In this document: positions 19,440 to 29,775 of the stretch, piece after piece | How positions within the stretch are numbered: position 1 is the first letter of the stretch | Layout: every line of letters starts with the position of its first letter | Origin: Trichobilharzia regenti | Lineage: Eukaryota; Platyhelminthes; Trematoda; Strigeidida; Schistosomatidae | Direction: 5' to 3' | DNA: 64,000 nucleotides | Assembly (NCBI GenBank): GCA_944472135.2 | Contig: OX235270.1 | Span: 145,095,632-145,159,631 of the forward strand | Position numbers and translations under genes: made by a program | Notes under the pieces: generated by a model | What the model was told of the DNA's origin: nothing | What the model saw: the letters and a program-made list of their open reading frames with translations, nothing else | Databases searched by the model: none

Positions 19440-20082
19440 TCAAGGGAACTAAATGTATGAAAATTTCCTTTCCGACGGCTGTACATTCGTAAATGAGCGG
19501 GAAAGCTCCAGAACTGTTTTCCGGTCAAAGTGTAATAAACAGAAAGATCGGAGAAAAAAACATAATAAGACCGAAAGTATTGAGAAACTTGACTTCTTTT
19601 GCGATTAATAATTAAAGATGTAGTAGTAACCAAATGGGCGGGAAGCTTGGTTAAAATACATAGTAATGCAGATGGGAATTTTTTAAATAGAACATGCAAA
19701 TAATAGAAGTAGGCAGGAATATTGGATAAAAAAAGGGAATAGGATAATCATTGTTGATAAGACTGACTTTTTTATGACGGCCAAAATGGGGAGACGTATT
19801 TCATTTGAATGCATAGTCTCAGCTTGAAATTTTGGATCTCCAGTAACTAAGCTATTTCCAGATGCGTGGATTTCGTTCGCTCCTTCACATTTAACTTTGG
19901 AGGACTTTTCAAATAGAGCTGAATGTCTTTAATTCACCAGATATTCTGTTCGCTAAATGTACCCATTAATTCATAAGGAAAAACACAGATTTTTGGTTCA
20001 GTGAAGAAATATCTCTTTCCAACGACTTCATTTTCAACCAGCTGTACAGCCGTATTTACAGTACGGAAAAAGAAGACATTAA
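19440..20082 (-). mobile_element. PLE terminal (pseudo-LTR) sequence
   Basis: Non-coding, similar in order to 51740-52430: CGACGGCTGTACATTCGT near 19475, AAGCTCCAGAACTG near 19503, TAGGCAGGAATATTGGATAA near 19710, then GACGTATTTCATTTGAATGC near 19792. A second GTACAG motif near 20044 resembles PLE ends elsewhere. Assignment to PLE rests on the adjacent coding fragments. Confidence 0.55.
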
Positions 20083-21484
20083 GTGGCTCTAGAAATTGAG
20101 CAGTCAATGTTGCATATACGATAAGAATAGAGATAATTACATTGATGTACTAAGGGAGTAGATTTGAAATGGATGCATTACAAAACTTTTAAAGACTATT
20201 AAATAATTGAACGACTATAGAGATTTTAAATTGTAGATCAAGTGTTGTCTAAATAAAAATTAAGAGAACAATGATGATAAGAATAAAGACGGTGAAGGTG
20301 AAGTGAAATGAAGTGGAATGAATTCGAGTGGTAAAATAGAATAAAATACAAGAACATTACTACGACCAAGGTGAAGAAAGCGATTCGATAAAACGTTTTT
20401 GAATACATAGTTTAGGTTTCTGTCCATGTATAGATAGCTAGAGCTTCGGCTATGCATAAGTGGAGAAAACGTAAGGTTTTTGAGTGGTGGGATTTGGTCA
20501 TGTAGATAACTTTAAAGGATAAATCACGCGAAGCTGAATGACCTGACTCTAAAAGGTGTTCACAGATTGAAGACCTCGTCGTCCTATGCTCACCTTTCAT
20601 TAACCAAATCGGGTAGTGTTCAGCTACGCGTTTACGGAGTCCAATGTAATCAGCTCCACACGAGCATGTGGATTAGTATATGGACATAGAGGTGGACGCA
20701 CATAAGCGGTAGTTTATCCTTGATACATTGTCGAATCATATTTTGGCTGGTAAATACTAAATGTAAGTCAGTTGCATAAAAACACCGTTTAAGATAATTA
20801 GACAAACGACTTTTAATTACTTCAGAAATAATGTCACCCTTGAAAGCCAATTTCATAAACAGTGTCTTCTTCAGCATTGTGGTTTGGCTAAGGACGGTTT
20901 CTTCCTTGAAGTTTCTGTCGATAAATCGTCTAGGATATCCCTTACTTAAGAGGGTTGTACGAAGGCGTAGGAATTCTACGTATGTATAGAGAAAATTTTC
21001 TGAATTCTGGAGCACAGAGAACGGATAAGATTTCTCTTCTTGCTTAGAGGTACCCAACTGTTGAAGTTAGTGTACTGACCTGTAAATGTTGGCTTTCAGT
21101 AGACCGACCTTTTTAACGTGCAGAAGCTCTAGCTATACATGAACAGAAACCTAAATTATGTATTCAAACAGGTATTGTCAAGCCCCTTTGTTTACCTTGG
21201 TCATAGTAATGTTCTTTCAAGTTTTTATTTTATTTTACCGCTTGAATTCATTCCACTTCATTTCACTTCACCTTCACCGTCTTTATTCTTATCATCATTG
21301 TTCTCTTAATTTTTATTTAGACAACACTTGACCTACAATTTAAAATCTCTATAGTCGTTCAATTATTTAATAGTCTTTAAAAGTTTTGTAATGCATCCAT
21401 TTCAAATCTACTCCCTTAGTACATCAATGTAATTATCTCTATTCTTATCGTATATGCAACATTGACTGCTCAATTTCTAGTGCC
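20083..21484. repeat. Inverted repeat of PLE 3' ends, 365-bp arms
   Basis: Arm 20083-20450 and arm 21121-21484 are near-perfect reverse complements (ATTGAGCAGTCAATGTTGCA near 20096 versus its complement near 21455; GACGGTGAAGGTGAAGTG near 20289 versus 21275). Each arm is a PLE 3' end in opposite orientation, with the - strand PLE coding sequence between them. Confidence 0.85.
20395..21057 (-). pseudogene. PLE RT C-terminus and GIY-YIG endonuclease
   Basis: On the - strand, 21057-20650 encodes TYVEFLRLRTTLLSKGYPRR, FIDRNFKEE, KTLFMKLAFKGDIISEVIKS and DLHLVFTSQNMIRQCIKDKL. It then shifts frame into CSCGADYIGLRKRVAEHYPI with KGEHRTTRSSICEHLLESGH (20690-20520), a well-preserved GIY-YIG core (YIG, R, EH), ending at AEALAIYTWTET. 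GIY-YIG is the nicking nuclease of Penelope elements. One frameshift separates RT and nuclease. Confidence 0.85.
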
Positions 21485-22680
21485 TTTTAATGCCTTTTTC
21501 TTTAAAGATATTCTGTCACCGAACTATATATACATTTGCGTTCTCCCTTTTCCTAACGATTCTGGAAAGTGTTACTGAGCGGGTTTTACAAGCGGAAGCA
21601 GGGTACGATCAATGAATTCAGCGCCACATACGATTAAGTGAACTGACATATACATGTTGGTATGGCCCGATGCTACAGCTTGTCTTTCACGGGCTTGTTG
21701 AATAGATTTTTTTGCAGGAAAATGCCATTCGTAGACTGGTGGTGAATTATATTTTAATGAGACATTTCGAAAGTCGTATACGGAGGAGTTATGCTTGAGT
21801 ATGACTTTTAAATTCCAGATTAAGCATCAGCACCATTTCGGAGTAGACATGAACCTTTCCAGGTGTTTTCTGCGGTTTTCGATTCTTTTCTATGAATCTG
21901 TGTGAGAAACCATTTTCTATCAACGTTCTCTAGAGATTTCGCAATTCTTTGTCAATTGATTCCTCAGTGTATATTTTCCGGATCTTCGAGGAAGGAGAGT
22001 ATATGAGGCTTCTCTTTCTGCTTAGAGGAACACAAATTTGCAAGGTGTTAAACTGTCTGTCGCGTGTGGGTTTTTCGAGGACGGATCTTCTGAGTGAGTC
22101 ACCAGCATTTTTCCACAGTTGAACATCGAGGAAATTAAACACTGACGCGGATTTAACTTCTAGAGTGAATTCAGTCTTTTGATGAGCATTACTGAAGGTC
22201 TGGATTAGGTTTCTGAGATCCATGTATCTCTTCTAGAGACGCAGCTCGTTAATTATTGATGATAAGGAACTGTTTTCTAGACTAACCATAAAGCAGTCGG
22301 CCAAGAGGGTTCCAAGAGGAGAACCCATCGCTGCTCCATCAATTTGCCTGTATATTTCGATTTTGAATATAAAGAAGACGTCTTTCTGTTCAACAACGTC
22401 TCGCTTTCTTTGTGACTTCAATCAAATAGCATCTATGTCTGCAAACCAATTCATTAGCTAAAATAGCTGCTACTACGATGCACTTTCTGAATAAAAGCTT
22501 AAAAATGAGATTCACCGATTTTCTGTGTGATTTGATTAGCAGATATTCTCTTCAACACATCTGCATTTACAGGTATATAAATCAACTGAGAACTAGCCTC
22601 TCTAACTTTGATTCTTTTAGAAATAATTCAAAGAATTTCTTCTCTATGAATGGTTTCATTAAATCAGGACGCTTTTTTAT
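21485..22680 (-). mobile_element. PLE reverse transcriptase fragment
   Basis: A second PLE piece on the - strand. Near 22340-22300 it has IYRQIDGAAMGSPLGTLLAD, the RT B motif; 22223-21930 continues LIQTFSNAHQKTEFTLEVK, SVFNFLDVQLWKNAGDSL and RRSVLEKPTRDRQFN, the post-palm region. A GIY-YIG-side remnant (HFPAKK, RAWYHTNMY-like) follows to about 21570. The catalytic YxDD stretch is missing at the break near 22230. Confidence 0.8.
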
Positions 22681-22775
22681 TACAGCTTGATTCCATATCG
22701 TATTTTCAGTACAGGTATGGAATTTTCAGCATGTGATATCGGTAGCCCAAACCGCTGTGCCACGGACGCACACCG
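22676..22775 (-). mobile_element. SINE-D, internally deleted
   Basis: Tail AAGCTGTAATA and GCTGAAAATTCCATACCTGT as in other SINE-D copies, but the linker is lost: GGGCTACCGATATC is joined to the tRNA-like head by CGGTTTGG (GTGCGTCCGTGGCACAGC). Confidence 0.65.
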
Positions 22776-23059
22776 GATAAAATTACATAAGATGCTTGGA
22801 TATTCAGGGGGTTCGCAAACTCAGCCTTTAGTATATTTAGTATATTCACTTCATTTAAGTACATCGTCCAATATCAGTAAGCAATATGATAATGTTTAGA
22901 CAAACACAACAAGCGGACTTATGAAAACTGTAGTATGTCACTGACGGCACATACAACATACAACATGCATCCCTCAGTTTGAATCCCAAATACAAATTTC
23001 CACTCTAGCGAATGTTCTAAATCAAACCGCAGACAACAGTTAATTCAATTATAGATGTT
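22776..23059. other. No feature recognised
   Basis: AT-rich stretch between a SINE-D and the hammerhead at 23.1 kb; it may be the 5' part of the same Sm-alpha-like element, but I see no tRNA boxes. Confidence 0.3.
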
Positions 23060-23084
23060 CCCTTCGATTGATTGGACCGATGTG

Positions 23085-23165
23085 CAGAATGCAGGTACAT
23101 CCAATTGACAAGTCCCGAATAGAACGAAATGTGCATCCTGGATTCCACTACCAGTCACCATCCAC
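23085..23165 (+). ncRNA. Hammerhead ribozyme of Sm-alpha type, degenerate
   Basis: Order: stem I strand TGCAGGTACATCCAA, TTGACAA in the place of CTGATGA, a stem II remnant GTCC/GAAC around CGAATA, then GAAATGTGCATC giving a stem III of ATG/CAT and an ATC cleavage triplet at 23135-23137, followed by CTGGATTCCACTACC. The CTGGATTCCACT block is what I remember of the Sm-alpha hammerhead of schistosomes. Two core substitutions predict loss of cleavage. Confidence 0.6.
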
Positions 23166-23361
23166 CAATTACCATAGACAGCATTGATTACTGGTAGATA
23201 GCCTAAACCCTCATGCTTTCCTGAGTTACTATCAATTCTCCCTTGAAAGTGAGGGTCAAACAAAAACCTGGGATCAATCCATTTAATAGTTTACAGCTGA
23301 GGGAGGTGTAGAGTAGACTGCCTAGTTAAGGTTTTCGGAATGCTAAGAACCACCACCACTT

Positions 23362-23606
23362 GTGCGTCGGTGGCACAGCGGTTAGGACGCTCACCGACCA
23401 TGCACATGGTCCGAGGTTCGATCCCCGGCCGACTCATTCCTTTACCTCGCTAAGCCAGTAGTGAAACTGGTAAAGAGGAAAGGTTGGGCATGAGGCTAGC
23501 AACCCCATCCTGTAAAAATAAACACTGCTACAGAAACTTCAAGCCACTAGCTCGAGGCCCTATGTTCCACTGGGAACGTGAAGGAAAAAAAATAAAAAAT
23601 AAAAAA
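23362..23606 (+). mobile_element. SINE-A, full length (tRNA head, RTE-2 tail)
   Basis: Box A TGGCACAGCGGTTAGG at 23371-23386 and box B GGTTCGATCC at 23415-23424 give a tRNA-derived pol III promoter. The body has CCTCGCTAAGCCAGTAG and CCTGTAAAAATAAACACTGC; the tail CCCTATGTTCCACTGGGAAC then an A-rich run matches the 3' end of RTE-2. Other copies: 25459 (-), 26725 (-), 27145 (+), 52437 (-). Confidence 0.9.
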
Positions 23607-23639
23607 GAACAACTAGCTGCGCTGAAAATAAATCTCAGC

Positions 23640-23860
23640 ACTGCAGATACATTCACTCTTCCTGATGGTTCATATCCACTGAACTCTCATGCTTTTCTAT
23701 GTCACTATTCTTTCTCTCTCACATTTCAGCATAAAATAGTCCTTTAGAATCTGCTTCATTTTCTCTGTTTTATTTATGTTAATGTGTACAGTTGAGTGTG
23801 GCAACTTAAACTGCTCTAATTTCCGCGCTAATTTCTATGCTAAAACTCAGTCATTGATTG
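23640..23860 (+). mobile_element. RTE-1-like 3' UTR remnant
   Basis: Weak collinear match to RTE-1 3' ends (GCAGATACATTCACTC, CTATGTCACTATTC, GTGTGGCAACTTAAACTGC), lacking the GACA tail. Non-coding. Confidence 0.5.
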
Positions 23861-23864
23861 AAGG

Positions 23865-24720
23865 ATAAAACTTCGCCACTCTAGTACAGTGCAACTCAAT
23901 TATGGAAAAGAGTTTATTTTGATAAAAAGAAAAACACAGTGTGTTTGTTATACAGTAATATTTACACAGATGCGACCACGTTTAGAGCACAACTAATTAC
24001 CACTCATAATCATGTCAACGCAATACTCACACAACCTTCTTACTTCGCCTACATACATGAGTAAAAATTGATGATTAGACATTTGGAGGAAATCAGTAAT
24101 ATAAGATAAAGTACGTTGGGAAAGAATATCAGTGTTATCAGTAAAATGCATTCACTGGGAGGGGAAATAAGATGGTTTTATAGTAAACTAAATAAACAAA
24201 TAACTTGTTAGAATGTTATAATGTATGTGAATTGAAACGAATACATTTTAAGATTATTTATTATCCTCCTCTGATTTGACTCAACTGGTGGCGTTGAGTC
24301 ACTTCTATGACATGTGTCGGATGAGTCGACTACGCGATGAACAAGAATTCAGTAAGTAATCAATCTCTCTGACTCCACTCACCTGTATGACTTTCTCGAA
24401 TTTTAACTCTGTCCCACCCACTCTGTTGTGTGGTTGTGTTGTGTTGATGCACGCAGTGTGATTCCTGAGTGCCTTCGTGGTGGGTGGTGTCGGTCATTCT
24501 AGCCTCAGCTAACTTCTGATGTTCAGATAGTCTGACTATCCCCGATCTACTAGTTTGACTGACCTATGTGGTTGATCTCACTCACAATGATTGCAAGGTA
24601 TTTTGTCAGTAATATTATTCTGTTTAATTGGGTTCACCGACAAGGTCCTTTAACCTATAGCGCTTGTCGCTGAGTAAGCTTTTAGGTTTGAATGTCACCC
24701 TAATTCCTGCTTTATTAAGA
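23865..24720 (-). mobile_element. PLE-2, inverted relative to 14115-15465
   Basis: Reverse complement of the 14-15 kb copy for about 0.6 kb (23870-24480), then upstream coding traces on the - strand: AGIRVTFKPKSLLSDKRYR near 24690-24630 (RT C-terminus) and NHIGQSN near 24550 (GIY-YIG relic). It lacks the CR1-1 insertion found in the other copy. Confidence 0.8.
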
Positions 24721-24724
24721 ATCT

Positions 24725-24790
24725 TACATAGTGTCTCAGATGTGTGATTTCATCAAAATAAAATTTTATCCATAATGGAATAAAAACTCA
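24725..24790 (+). mobile_element. PLE-2 terminal fragment
   Basis: Short match to the PLE-2 end at 49680-49720 (TGTGATTTCATCAAAATAAA, TCCATAATGG), in + orientation and adjoining the - copy. Confidence 0.55.
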
Positions 24791-25095
24791 GCCAATCAGT
24801 GACCATAACATTTACATTTTCTTAAAAGGTTAACATTACAGAAACTCATTGTTCTGTTGTTGTGTTTTAATCCACATATAGTACAGGAAAATAAAATCAC
24901 TAAACAGTAGAATTGATCAGTCTTATCGATCAATATTTTTATTATGATGCATCATTAAATTCGAGTACATATGCACAACTTTGTAATATTTGCTGCTTGG
25001 ATAGGCAGTATAGTAAGAGAATAAACATACAGGCAATTGACACTCTTACACAAGCGTAGAACCAACCAAGAAATAATTCCATTATTGAGAAAATT
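24791..25095. other. AT-rich, nothing recognised
   Basis: No gene or named repeat seen. Confidence 0.4.
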
Positions 25096-25384
25096 TATTT
25101 TTAGAGTTTGACGACGGATTGATATCAGTTAGAGAAACAATGAAAACCGGGGATTACTGGATAGCTGTTCCAGCCTAGTTCTTGACCAGTGAGGACTATC
25201 CAGTCTGGAGTGAGAATGGAGTTCCTATCTTATATCATTGGTTGGTGGTCGTGCTACAATCGCGAATTGGTAGAAGTTAGAATTCATAGGTCGGCCAGTG
25301 AATCGGGTCTCACTGGCTGAACCCGTATATGAGCTGGATTGCCTGGTGACAGGAAGGTCCTGGGTTCGAACTCGTGTGTGGTGA

Positions 25385-25440
25385 GTGCGTACTGCCGATG
25401 ATTCCCAAGAACTAGGATGAAACACCTGTCCAGTACTCGG
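25385..25440 (+). ncRNA. Hammerhead ribozyme, best-preserved SINE-C copy
   Basis: Stem I strand GCGTACTG, then CCGATGA (one change from CTGATGA), a stem II of TTCC and GGAT enclosing CAAGAACTA (three pairs), GAAACACCTGTC with the GTC triplet at 25424-25426, and the opposite stem I strand CAGTACTCGG, which pairs as GTACTG/CAGTAC. Only one core base differs from consensus. Confidence 0.6.
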
Positions 25441-25458
25441 TGGTTTCCAACAGTTCTC

Positions 25459-25676
25459 TTTATTTTACTCCTTTACCTTCCCAGTGGCTCCAGCCCAGAG
25501 GCTTCAGGTTTCTGTACCAGTGGTGATTATTTTTACAGGATGGAGTTGCTAGCCTTCCCTCTTTAACAGTCTTATTACTGGCTCAGTGAGATAAAGGAGG
25601 GGCTCGAACCCCGGACCACGTGAGGTGTGGTCGGCAAGCACTCTACAGCCGTACCACCCACGCAAACGGTTCTCTA
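25459..25676 (-). mobile_element. SINE-A variant inserted in SINE-C
   Basis: On the - strand: head with box B GGTTCGAGCCCC near 25599, body CTCACTGAGCCAGTAATAAG and CCTGTAAAAATAATCACC, and a tail that ends in an A-rich run at 25459. Flanks AACAGTTCTCT and AAACGGTTCTCT look like an imperfect target-site duplication of about 11 bp. Confidence 0.75.
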
Positions 25677-25799
25677 ACTGATATGAATCCGTGGTCGAAC
25701 TCCTAAAAACAAATCTAATCTTTACAAACCAATTCTTGAATATTTATTTTGATAGTCTCACAGTGTTATACCGAAATATTTACTGGTGTGTTTTAGCGC

Positions 25800-26150
25800 A
25801 CACTTTATTGCTCATAATCATATCAGAGGGGTTGACCACTTAATCTCTGTTCATCGAATCTACACCCAACACGTGAAATAGGAATGACTCATCACTGATA
25901 CCGGAAATACGGAAAATACTACTACCAACCAAATCAGTAGATGAAAATTAACGGAATTATAAAAAACGAAGCTAGAAAGTTGTATGAGTAACTTGATGTA
26001 ATTATGTGCATTAAACTGGACTCGAAAACTCATTAGTAAATATTACTGTATAACACTGCTGTGAGACTTTATCAAAGTAAATTTTCTCCAAAATGCAGTT
26101 ATGCTGTACCACAGTGCCCAAGTTCTATTCTGTTGCATCAGCTAAGATAT
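25800..26150 (+). mobile_element. PLE-2 3' end fragment
   Basis: Collinear with 49310-49760: GGAATGACTCATCACTGATA, CCGGAAATACGGAAAATACT, AATATTACTGTATAACACTG and CCACAGTGCCCAAGTTC. Non-coding. Confidence 0.7.
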
Positions 26151-26685
26151 ATTTTTGTATAAAGTAATCTTTAAAAATATATATATTTTGTTTTCACACC
26201 TGCCAAACTTTATCTTCTCCCTTCTAGACACAGAACCTATGGTTCCAAGATGACAATCTGGCTTAAGAATTCCAATCAAACTGCATTGTCGATGAACACA
26301 GAGGAGAATTATAATTTTTCAAGTTATTATCACTCGAATATTTCAAATGTTCGATTAAATTTCAATATATAGATATATATAAATGAGAAATAATAATGTG
26401 TGAATGATTTCTTTTTCTTATTTGTAACTTCCCTTAAAATTAATTTTAACCGCCTATAAATTAGGCTAATAATTTGCTAATATAAACACTATTTAATCAA
26501 AAGTGGCTAATATGAATGTTATTGTTGTAGTTGCTGTTGTTTAAAAACCGAATTATCTCCAATAGAGGTAATTAATTACACTATAAAATTGAGAAATCTC
26601 ATGCAAAAGGCAAATTAGACAGCGTTCATTAGAAAAAAGAGCTTGGTACATGGCAAGCAAACAGTTGAAATCCTTACAAATCACC
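26151..26685. other. AT-rich, nothing recognised
   Basis: No coding or repeat signal beyond simple AT tracts (26175-26195, 26370-26385). Confidence 0.4.
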
Positions 26686-26724
26686 TGTTCGAGTTTGACC
26701 ACGAATTGATATTAATAATAATAA

Positions 26725-26953
26725 TTTTTCCTTCACGTCCCCAGTGGAACACATAGGGCTTCAAGCTAGTGGCTTGGAGCTTCTGTAGCAGTGTTCATTT
26801 TTACAGGATGAAGTTGCTAGCCTCATGCCCAACCTTACCTCTTTACCACCATTGTTTCTGGCTAAGCGAGGTAAAGAAGTGTGTCGGCCAGGGATCGAAC
26901 CCCAAACCATGTGCATGGTCGGCGAGCGTCCTAACCGCTGTGCCACCGACGCT
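26725..26953 (-). mobile_element. SINE-A, inverted partner 1
   Basis: Full-length SINE-A on the - strand, with box B GGTTCGATCCC near 26891-26901 and a tail at 26725. It sits in a SINE-C 3' end remnant (GAGTTTGACCACGAATTGAT at 26691-26710). Nearly identical to the copy at 27145. Confidence 0.9.
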
Positions 26954-27144
26954 TAAGATATAATTGTAAAATAGTTATTGTAAACGAATTTTAAATGTTA
27001 ACAGGTAAAGCATGGGAACAAACTTAAAATAACTGTTCTTATAGCTTAAAAATGGGGTGAATCCAGTGAAGACAGAGTAAGAATCACACACACAGCGAAC
27101 GAAAAAAGGAAAAAGAGGAAAAAACGGAAGCTAAGGGAACATAT

Positions 27145-27374
27145 CGTCGGTGGCATAGGGGTTAGGACGCTCGCCGACCATGCACATAGTCCGGGGTTCG
27201 ATCCCTGGCCGACACACTTCTTTACCTCGCTTAGCCAGAAACAATGGTGGTAAAGAGGTAAGGTTGGGCATGAGGCTAGCAACTTCATCCTGTAAAAATG
27301 AACACTGCTACAGAAGCTCCAAGCCACTAGCTTGAAGCCCTATGTGTTCCACTGGGGACGTGAAGGAAAAAAAA
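27145..27374 (+). mobile_element. SINE-A, inverted partner 2
   Basis: Full-length copy: GTGGCATAGGGGTTAGG (box A, one change), GGTTCGATCCC (box B, near 27196), the body and the tail CCCTATGTGTTCCACTGGGG then an A-rich run. Confidence 0.9.
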
Positions 27375-28660
27375 GGGAGCATACTGAACTAGGTCCATGG
27401 TAGTTGTAGAGATTGGACTAATTTCTTTTGAACTCACAGTTCCGCCTTCTCGATGCATATTGCGAGGGCTTCTAATCCTGTGTAATTTTGTTCCTAAGCC
27501 TCTCTTAAAAACCATATCTAGTTGAAAATAATTATTACCTTTTATTCGCCATCATAATTATGTAGAATCAAACAAGAATTGTATGCATGTAAAATTATGT
27601 ATTTATATGCGACTGCACAGAGCTGCTTTTGAGAATGAAATCGCGGAAAAGGCACATATCTTTGCTGAACTTAATGTTCTCTTCTTTCTAATGTTCATAT
27701 GGGTATTATTCTTAAAAGTCAACCAATAGAACCTAGTTATTCCCTACAAATATTCAAGTACACTATTGGTTGAATACGTAGACGATTACACATCGTTGGA
27801 AATAAACTACACATTGAGAGAAGAAATGTTTGGCTTACAATAAAATACTCATCAATGACTATACACCAATATACACACACACTGCTTGATTGCTGATAGA
27901 TTTGTTAACAACATTGGTATCTCACAAAAGTTAAACGTTAACTAATTACACCGGGATAACAATTGAAAGCATAGAAACAATTACACCGTAAAATCATAAG
28001 AATTCAAACAGATAGTTAAATAAATCCTTAGGTTGCTGAGTGAAAAATCAGAACAATAAACTATTGGTCAGATTATCAAACTGAGTTATATGAGAATGAT
28101 TGAATGTGAATTAGGCAAATAAGTAAATAAGACAGTTAAGATAATAGTTGGCGATCGGGCTATGAGGAGAGTGAGTAACTATGCATTGTATTTATATGAA
28201 GATAACCGAAGCAAAGAAGATGTCTGTATAAATTCCATCTAAACATACGGGCTTTTGCTACTTCTAGAAGATGAAATTGTCACGCAGAATTAAGATTAGT
28301 AGAAATGCGATAAATACCAATCCTTTGTCTAGCACTTAGAAGAACTTTTGACACAAAAGAACAAATCAAACAAAACGTTGTTTCTCCTTTTCCTAGCCGT
28401 ACAGGATGACGTTCGGAAATCAGACGGCGAACATGTGTAGCCGTACAACTCAATCTAATTGACCCTACATGAACGGTTAAACTGAGAGTTAAATTAAATA
28501 AGAGGTAAAATAAGATAATTTGTAATTATTTTTCCAGTGCAATATCAGTTGAGTTATGAACGGACGGCACATCTCTCCGACAATGACATCCTCAAACAGT
28601 TGTATTATAAACTGACTAATAACTGTTCTTACCAAACCTCAATTGCTAGAAGATTTGTTT
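27375..28660. other. 1.3 kb without recognisable feature
   Basis: AT-rich; no ORF above about 60 codons, no tRNA boxes, no LINE or PLE motifs seen on either strand. Confidence 0.4.
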
Positions 28661-28684
28661 TCTTGAAGATTTTGACTAACTGAC

Positions 28685-29775
28685 TGACTGGTTTCATCGT
28701 AGAACTTTGCACAGATGTGTACCTGTTCAATTTGCCACACTCCCTCTTTGTGGCACACAAAGCAAGAGAAGAGAGTAAACAGAGATAATAAACAGAAATA
28801 TGAGGCACAAAGAATAGTAACATGGAGAAACCACAAAAAGTGATTACATCTGCGCCATTGAAAACGATCCTGAGTCATATTACCAACTATCTCCAGCCAT
28901 TGGGTGTTACCATCTCAAGAACCCCAACCAGGAAGTCTACACCACCCTGCGTATCCAGCTTAAACTAACTGTTGTGGATTTCATTGAATGATAAAGCCAT
29001 GTTTTCGTTCGACTACCACTACCTCTTTTCCAACCGGATTTATCCTATGTTAGCTAACATCGCCCGTCGAGGAAGGCGAAGGATGGCTAGGCATGCATAA
29101 GACATGTCCTTACCACCTCAGTCGGTGCAACTTCACAGCCTCGTTGACTGATTTCGCCTCCCCTCCTTACTAGCACTCGACGCCTAAGCTAAATATTGCT
29201 CACCTTATTATAACACATAATGAGGGAGATAGGACGCAAACATCTATTATCTAACACAGATAGCTAACCTTTTTATGTCTTCCACATAAGTGACAAGGTC
29301 TTACAGCCATAAAGGAGGGGAGAGCGAACTGTTGAGCAGTACACACACCCTTTGGTCAATAGCCAGGCGGATATCGCCTCTACTAAGCCAGAGATGGAGT
29401 AACTTGACTAACAAATGCCAAATCAGCCTTCTGTATCTGTGCAGAGATTTCGTCAGCGGTCAACCCATAGGGGCTGATGTAACTCCTTAAACAAGTTAAG
29501 TAAGTGGTCAACACGCTCAGCCACTTAACTCCCTATTTCTAAGCTAGGAGTCAATGCAGTCCATTCCGGTCCTGTAGCATCCCCTTACATTTGACGGGAG
29601 CGAATCGCATACCGAACATTCAAAGATTGCTGCTCCTCTCCATGGTCTTCAGAAGACTCTGCACTTTGTCAGCGTCTTCCTCACCTAGCAGAGAGGACTG
29701 TATCATCTGCATATTCTAAGTCAACGAGATTATTTCTTGGCAGTGAGTCAGTCCCTGAGTCGCTGAAGATTTTGA
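28685..29775 (-). mobile_element. RTE-1 3' half, degraded
   Basis: On the - strand the YADD block reads LEYADDTVL near 29730-29700. It is followed by relics of VLLYGCKTL near 29315 and the 3' region (GGATTTCATTGAATGATAAA versus the RTE-1 copy at 3175), and the 3' UTR ends near 28690. Tail GACA repeats are reduced. Collinear with 2400-3500. Confidence 0.8.

Larger units (their letters stand above)
25096..25710 (+). mobile_element. SINE-C head-to-head pair, interrupted by SINE-A
   Basis: The + copy has the tRNA-like part (GCCTGGTGACAGGAAGG, GGGTTCGAACTCG near 25338-25373) and a hammerhead (25385-25440). Upstream, 25100-25180 is a - strand SINE-C 3' end with its own hammerhead remnant. The + copy's 3' end is cut by a SINE-A (25459-25676) and resumes as GGTTCTCTAACTGATATG. 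Confidence 0.65.

Noticed and set aside
23362..23430. Candidate tRNA gene
   Set aside because: Box A and box B are good, but no acceptor or anticodon stem closes, and the sequence continues into a repeated SINE body.
27046..27327. 93-aa ORF starting MAWSFCSSVHFYRMK, also at 26769
   Set aside because: Both are readings through SINE-A copies; identical because the repeats are.
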